Source: Pseudoalteromonas sp. NC201
GTDB taxonomy: Bacteria > Pseudomonadota > Gammaproteobacteria > Enterobacterales > Alteromonadaceae
Length of the DNA: 64,000 nt
Assembly (NCBI RefSeq): GCF_002850255.1
Contig: NZ_CP022523.1
Location: forward strand, 878,486 to 942,485
Direction of reading: 5' to 3'
The notes beneath the pieces were generated by a model. The model saw only the letters and a program-made list of their open reading frames with translations. It ran no database searches and was not told the origin of the DNA. Position 1 is the stretch's first letter. The number at the start of each line of letters is the position of its first letter. The translations under genes and the position numbers were made by a program. Shown here piece after piece: positions 59,466 to 64,000 of the stretch.

Positions 59466-60373
59466 TAAGCCGCAGCTACCTTGGCCTGATTCAGCTCGTT
59501 CACAAGCGCTGCTATCAGAGATTCAAATTCACAGTGTTTGTCATTAACTTCGATACAGCTCCATCTCACTGCACTATATTGCGGCTGGTTTTCACCATCA
59601 TCATAGTTGGCATGGCGAGCGATAAATTCGGCCGCACGATTGGCAAAAGCTTGGGCCTGGACATGGTTGCTGTGTGGGTGAACGACCACAAATTTATCCG
59701 CTGCAAAGCGACATAGCAGATCACTCTCTCGCATGCTTAAAGAGAGCATATCGGCAATATCGCGTAGTAACTGATTACTTTTTTGCATACCATGCTGGCG
59801 AGCGTAAGCGGCAAAATCACATATATCGAATAGCGTTAAGCAAAATGGGCTATTGCCATTGGCAAGGCGAGATTGTTCGTGGCGAACTTGATTTTGCATA
59901 TACTCTACGCTGTAGAGGCCGGTGACAAAGTCGGTCATGCTGTGGTCACGATAAAAACGCTCTTTTTTCATCAAGGTTTGATTGAATATGCTTTGTTCTT
60001 TATACCAGTAATAGGCTGAAATACTCATCAGCACCATGCCAAAGCAAGCAGGGATCGCTTCAAAACTGGTTAAATAATGGGGCGTGAACACCACCATCTC
60101 ATCTAAAAAATCCCACAGCATAGAAACATACATGGCACTCAACCCTGCAAACAGTAGGTTAGTGACGAGTCCTTTTGGTCGAGTGAGCAAGGTCACCGCT
60201 ATCCAAATCAGTGTCATCAGCGTGAGGCCACCTTCACCAACGCTATCGAGCCAATTGACGTCCGACAGTGGTCGCAATACAGAGGTATAGGCTGTGATGG
60301 TAATGGCAACCAGTGTAAGTACCACCAGTAGCAACCACCGCGATTGATGCAGTAAAAAAGGCTGAAGTTTCAT
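59465..60373 (-). CDS. Membrane protein with degenerate GGDEF domain
   Basis: 302 residues: about five N-terminal membrane helices (a MASE-like sensor, residues 12-130) and a C-terminal GGDEF fold ('DHSMTDFVTGLYSVEYMQNQ', 'LFDICDFAAYARQHG', 'ESDLLCRFAADKFVVV'). The GGDEF signature is replaced by AADKF, and the metal/substrate 'DxDxFKxxND' segment is also altered. It is therefore probably not a diguanylate cyclase and may instead sense a signal or bind nucleotide. It is translationally coupled to the AraC regulator, suggesting a sensor-regulator pair. Confidence 0.8.
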   Translation of the reverse strand: MKLQPFLLHQSRWLLLVVLTLVAITITAYTSVLRPLSDVNWLDSVGEGGLTLMTLIWIAVTLLTRPKGLVTNLLFAGLSAMYVSMLWDFLDEMVVFTPHYLTSFEAIPACFGMVLMSISAYYWYKEQSIFNQTLMKKERFYRDHSMTDFVTGLYSVEYMQNQVRHEQSRLANGNSPFCLTLFDICDFAAYARQHGMQKSNQLLRDIADMLSLSMRESDLLCRFAADKFVVVHPHSNHVQAQAFANRAAEFIARHANYDDGENQPQYSAVRWSCIEVNDKHCEFESLIAALVNELNQAKVAAA

Positions 60374-60725
60374 GTTTGTCGTCTAGTCAAAATTTAAAGC
60401 GATATAGTAAAAACTTGCGCTTGGTGCTGATAGGGTCAATTTAGCTCAGTAAAGGCGATGTTTTTATGACAAAAACCGCAACATTTTTGCATAACAGCAG
60501 CTAGCAAACCGATTGTTATTCAGAGTTCAGGTTAAATATCGTTGCCAAAATTCTAAGGGCTGGGGGGGGTCATATCGGCTCAAATTTACGCGTTCGGCTG
60601 GCATAAACGCCCTGTTATAGGCTGCAGCGCACTCAAGTGAAATAAAAGCGTCACGTTTTCGCACTAGGGTAGCCGCGACGTTTTAGCGGGGCGCTAAAAT
60701 TCTACTCAACCTGTGCGAGCAAATA
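60374..60725. other. 352-bp intergenic region
   Basis: Promoter region between the divergent GGDEF-like and TonB receptor genes. It contains TTATTCAGAGTTCAGGTT (60518-60532 and flanks), a possible decayed end of MITE family A, and a G8 run at 60562-60569. No supported ORF or clear regulator box. Confidence 0.45.
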
Positions 60726-63515
60726 ATGAAAAAAAATCTACCGACTAGCTTTACACTTTCTGCCGTTGCGATGATCTGCGCTGGACTGACGTTAAGCTCA
60801 GCTGCAAATGCTAACACCCTAACAGGGCAAGTCAGTTCCGTATCGAAAAAGAGCCACTTTCAAGGGGCTAAAGTGGTGATCAAAGAATTAGACAGAACCC
60901 TTATCTCTGAGCGAGATGGTCGCTTTACCGCAACGAATGTCCCAGCGGGTAATTATACGCTTGAGATAAGTTATCTTGGCGCTGAAACCGTGACTAAAAG
61001 CATCACAATTACTGATAACCAAGTCACCGATGTTCAAGTACAGCTTGGTTCTCAAACGGGCCAAATGGACGATATTATTGTTGTAGGGCAAAGAGCTGGA
61101 CAAGCAGGTGCATTAAACCGACAAAAAAATGCTCTGTCACTTAAGTCGATCGTCAGCGCGGATTCCATCGGTCAGTTGCCGGATCAAAACGCAGCAGAAG
61201 CACTGCAACGTCTGCCTGGACTTTCTATTCAACGAGATCAAGGTGAAGGCCGTTTTGTGGCAATTCGTGGGATCGACCCAAATCTAAACAACGTCACCAT
61301 CAATGGTGCAAATGTACCTTCTCCTGAAGCCGGCGTGCGCTCGGTGGCGATGGATGTCATCCCAAGTGAGTTAGTGCAAAGCCTAGAGGTGAGCAAAACG
61401 GTCACACCGGATATGGACGCATCAGCGGTGGGTGGTAGCATCGAAGTAAAAAGCCTCAGTGCTTTTGACCGAGAAGGGCAGAGCTACAGCGTGACGTTAC
61501 AAGCGTCACACAATGAACAGGTGAGCGAGACCAGTCCAAAAGCGTCGTTTAGCTTCACCGATATTTATGCCGCAGGCAAAGAGTTGGAAGTTGGGGTTGC
61601 AACGGCGGTATCTTGGTTTGAGCGTGAGTTTGGTTCTCATAATATGGAAACCGATGGCGGCTGGATGGAACTAGAAATGGACGATGTGAACTCAGAAGAA
61701 GAAGTGAGCTTTTTTGGTGCGGAGGAAATGGAGCAGCGCCACTATCGTATTACGCGAGAGCGTTTAGGGGCGGCACTGAATCTTGATGTGCATCACAAAG
61801 GGTTTAACAAATACTACTTACGCACGCTCTACAGCAAGTTTTCTGACGATGAATTTCGTCAACGCAATGAGTACAAGTTTGACAAAGGCGATGTATTTGC
61901 CGATGAGCTAAGCCAAAATGCGGCCTATTTCTCAGGTGCAGAAATGGATAGAGATACCAAAGACAGATATGAAGAGCAAAGCATTTTATCTGTGGTTTTG
62001 GGCGGCGAAAACTTAGTGCAGGATTGGTTTATTGAATACAGTATTGGCTACTCGAAATCAGATGAAAGCGAGCCAAATCGCTTGGATACCTCATTTGCTG
62101 GAGAAGACTTTGCGCTAGGGTATGTACTGGATGGTAAGACACCCACGCTTGCAGCGGATGAAGCTTCTCAGCAACTTAGCAATTTTGAAATCGATGAAAT
62201 TGTCTGGGAGAACAACCTAAGTGAAGATGAAAATACTAGCTTTAGACTGGATTTAACTAAAGACTTCACTTTACTTGGTCGCAATGCGCAAATTAAATTT
62301 GGTGGTAAATATGCCGACCGTGAAAAGTTTAACCGCGTTGACGCCAAGCTATATGACGGCGGCTTTGATGATCTAACGGCGAAAGACTTTGCCGCCAATG
62401 AGCCTGAGTATGAGCTTGGGGCCTTTGGTCCGGGTTTAAGTCGCGGCCAGATCCGCGACTACTTCTACAGTAATCGCAGTGCCCTTGAGCTAAACCAGCT
62501 TGAAACTGACATTGAAACACAAGGTCGCTCATACACCAGTGAAGAAACCGTCACCGCGCTCTACGCCATGCTGACGGTCGACATTGATAAACTCAATGTT
62601 ATTGCAGGCTTTAGATACGAAGACACAGATTATGCAACGAGTGGTAATCGTGTTGAACTCATTAATGATGAAGTGAATGACGTTGAGCGCGTCGAGATCA
62701 ACCAATGGCAAGTTGAAGATAGCTACGACCATTTATTACCAAATTTAACATTACGCTATGAAATCAGCGATAAGCTGATCACCCGTTTTGCCTATACACA
62801 AACTCTTGCGCGTCCAAGCTTTGAAGATGCAGCAGCATTTCAAATCATAGAAACAGAGACCACAGAAGATGATGGCGAAATTGAAATTGAGCGTAAAGCC
62901 GAAGTCGGAAACCCAGACTTAGACCCATACAAGTCAACAAACTATGACTTCTCGGTAGAATATTACCCCGGTGCGATTGGCGTGTTATCTGCGGGCGTTT
63001 TTCACAAAAACATCGATAATTTTATTGCCAAAGCCGAGGTGCAAGATAACGGTCAGTGGCAAGGCTATAAAGAAGTTATTCAAAGTGTTAATGGCGGCGC
63101 CGCTGAACTAACAGGGGTAGAACTTGCGTACACGAAGAACTTTAAAAATGGTTTGATGCTCTCAGCTAATGGTACATTTATTGATGCTGATGACAATCTA
63201 CCAAACCAATCCGACACCGTGGGCAACCTAATGTTTGGTTATGAAAATAGCCAAATAAGCGCAAGGTTGAGTGCGTCGTACAAGAGCAAAAGCTTTTTGT
63301 TTGAAGAGAACAAGCAGCGCGTTTTCCAAGACGACCATCTGCAACTCGATTTAAGCATGAAGTACTTTTATACCGAGCAAACTCAGCTTTATTTCAACGC
63401 GATCAATTTAACCGACGAGCCGATGAGCATTTATCAAGGCGACACTCGTTACAACTACCAATACGAAACCTATGGGCGTTCATTTGAGCTTGGAGTAACG
63501 GTAACGTCTTTCTAA
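60726..63515 (+). CDS. TonB-dependent receptor with CarboxypepD_reg-like N-terminal domain
   Basis: 929 residues: signal peptide (about 1-29), a carboxypeptidase-regulatory-like beta sandwich ('LTGQVSSVSKKSHFQGAKV', 'RFTATNVPAGNYTLEISYLG'), plug ('SADSIGQLPDQNAAEALQRL', 'VAIRGIDPNLNNVTING'), and a barrel ending 'GVTVTSF'. 'SIGQLPDQNAAEALQRLPG' is characteristic of large CirA-like or carbohydrate/peptide receptors of marine bacteria rather than siderophore receptors. The next gene appears to encode an exported phosphoesterase, so the ligand may be a phosphorylated organic compound. The substrate is inferred only. Confidence 0.9.
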   Translation: MKKNLPTSFTLSAVAMICAGLTLSSAANANTLTGQVSSVSKKSHFQGAKVVIKELDRTLISERDGRFTATNVPAGNYTLEISYLGAETVTKSITITDNQVTDVQVQLGSQTGQMDDIIVVGQRAGQAGALNRQKNALSLKSIVSADSIGQLPDQNAAEALQRLPGLSIQRDQGEGRFVAIRGIDPNLNNVTINGANVPSPEAGVRSVAMDVIPSELVQSLEVSKTVTPDMDASAVGGSIEVKSLSAFDREGQSYSVTLQASHNEQVSETSPKASFSFTDIYAAGKELEVGVATAVSWFEREFGSHNMETDGGWMELEMDDVNSEEEVSFFGAEEMEQRHYRITRERLGAALNLDVHHKGFNKYYLRTLYSKFSDDEFRQRNEYKFDKGDVFADELSQNAAYFSGAEMDRDTKDRYEEQSILSVVLGGENLVQDWFIEYSIGYSKSDESEPNRLDTSFAGEDFALGYVLDGKTPTLAADEASQQLSNFEIDEIVWENNLSEDENTSFRLDLTKDFTLLGRNAQIKFGGKYADREKFNRVDAKLYDGGFDDLTAKDFAANEPEYELGAFGPGLSRGQIRDYFYSNRSALELNQLETDIETQGRSYTSEETVTALYAMLTVDIDKLNVIAGFRYEDTDYATSGNRVELINDEVNDVERVEINQWQVEDSYDHLLPNLTLRYEISDKLITRFAYTQTLARPSFEDAAAFQIIETETTEDDGEIEIERKAEVGNPDLDPYKSTNYDFSVEYYPGAIGVLSAGVFHKNIDNFIAKAEVQDNGQWQGYKEVIQSVNGGAAELTGVELAYTKNFKNGLMLSANGTFIDADDNLPNQSDTVGNLMFGYENSQISARLSASYKSKSFLFEENKQRVFQDDHLQLDLSMKYFYTEQTQLYFNAINLTDEPMSIYQGDTRYNYQYETYGRSFELGVTVTSF

Positions 63516-63527
63516 GAGAGAAGTAGA

Positions 63528-63647
63528 GGTGGGTGTCCTTGTAAAAGCAAAAGGATTATTAAAAGGACAGCCACCGTATCGATCTAGGGTCTTAGGTATA
63601 GGATGTATTAAAAGGATATTAAAAGATATTAAAAGGACACCCACCTT
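63528..63647. repeat. Cluster of three GGTGGGTGTC-type arms
   Basis: GGTGGGTGTCCTT (63528-63540) can pair with AAGGACAGCCACC (63563-63575, one mismatch). A third arm, AAGGACACCCACCTT, is at 63633-63647. Between them are iterations of ATTAAAAGGATATTAAAAG. It lies between the TonB receptor and phosphoesterase genes. Confidence 0.7.
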
Positions 63648-63702
63648 ATTTCCACCTTATTTATATGCAGGAGGATGCAGTGGTAACACTGTGTCGGTAA
63701 CA

Positions 63703-64000
63703 ATGAAAATAACATCAATAGCATTACTATTCGCGCTTAGTAGCACAGCGCAAGCCGCAGAAAATATTAACTTTCTGGCCTTTGGAGATGGTGGCTATCA
63801 CCCAGATTATCCAAAAACGAAGCACATTAAATCGCCTAAAAATAAGGCCGAGTTTATTGCTGCTGAAAAGGCGGATTGGTTAGAAGAGCATCGCCCGCTC
63901 GAAGAGTTTAATCATGCGCCTATCTATGTTTATCCGGGAACCGAAACCGCAACGGAGGAAACCGGTGCGTTGGTGGTTGGGCAGGCAATGGCCTCTTTGT
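63703..64000 (+). CDS. Probable exported metallophosphoesterase (3'-truncated by the window end)
   Basis: About 99 residues visible from ATG 63703; an in-frame GTG at 63691 is an alternative. A signal peptide ('MKITSIALLFALSSTAQA') is followed by 'INFLAFGDGGYHPDY', which fits the first metal-binding strand of calcineurin-like phosphoesterases. The Lys-rich segment after it ('KTKHIKSPKNKAEF') is not diagnostic. It follows the TonB receptor gene in the same direction with a repeat cluster between. The remaining motifs lie outside the window, so the family is tentative. Confidence 0.55.
   Translation, partial: MKITSIALLFALSSTAQAAENINFLAFGDGGYHPDYPKTKHIKSPKNKAEFIAAEKADWLEEHRPLEEFNHAPIYVYPGTETATEETGALVVGQAMASL

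Noticed and set aside
60518..60532. Possible MITE family A end before the TonB receptor
   Set aside because: Only about 14 of 18 positions agree and no partner end or target duplication is present; too weak to call an element.
60562..60569. G8 run as a phase-variation tract
   Set aside because: It lies about 155 bp before the receptor start, outside any recognisable promoter spacing or coding frame.

Overview
The window looks like chromosomal DNA of a Pseudoalteromonas-like marine gammaproteobacterium. This is inferred from the gene repertoire (TonB receptors, a secreted S8 protease with two PPC domains, a YqhD-type dehydrogenase, RsgA, CorA, a REP-associated transposase) and from the repeat families. 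No rRNA or tRNA gene was recognised.

Layout. 1-15 kb: mainly housekeeping and sensory genes. These are a truncated solute-binding protein, a histone-deacetylase-fold hydrolase, a NarL-type two-component pair, a poly-HAMP chemoreceptor, an M1 aminopeptidase, a LysR regulator and a PhoD-like phosphatase carrying fibronectin-II-like modules. 15-22 kb: small membrane proteins, a LysE exporter, a metal-binding lipoprotein behind two tandem Zur-like boxes, an acetyltransferase gene broken by a MITE, CorA, and a hydrolase-TetR-GNAT operon with two palindromic operators. 22-28.5 kb: a tandem array of six paralogues that each join an XRE-type helix-turn-helix to a multi-span membrane domain. The second is split over three reading frames. 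A tandem REP-like array lies just upstream. I see this gene array as the strongest candidate for an undescribed system.

28.5-47 kb: an accessory region bounded by two near-identical IS110/IS1111-type insertion sequences in direct orientation. It holds an orphan AAA ATPase, a YefM-YoeB toxin-antitoxin pair, an IS1182 remnant, small orphan genes, a LysR/PfpI/YqhD cluster, RsgA behind a likely leader peptide, a serine hydrolase, a RAYT transposase with REPIN-like hairpins, and a 313-bp tandem duplication carrying a MITE. 46.6-49 kb: M48 peptidase, TM2 protein, YidD, DUF4177 and racemase genes. 49-53.4 kb: an iron-acquisition group (PepSY membrane protein, TonB siderophore receptor with a Fur-like box, AraC regulator). 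53.5-58.1 kb: a secreted subtilase, then a bufferin (MNIO RiPP) operon whose precursor is a predicted lipoprotein with two complete cysteine-rich cores. 58.1-64 kb: a second MITE family, an AraC regulator translationally coupled to a degenerate GGDEF protein, a large TonB receptor and the start of a probable metallophosphoesterase.

Metal homeostasis recurs: the Zur-boxed lipoprotein, CorA, Fur-boxed iron uptake and bufferin. So do non-autonomous repeats: at least four copies of one MITE with 4-bp target duplications, a second MITE type, and dispersed hairpins built on GGTGGGTGTC. All families were assigned from motifs read in the sequence. No database search was run.
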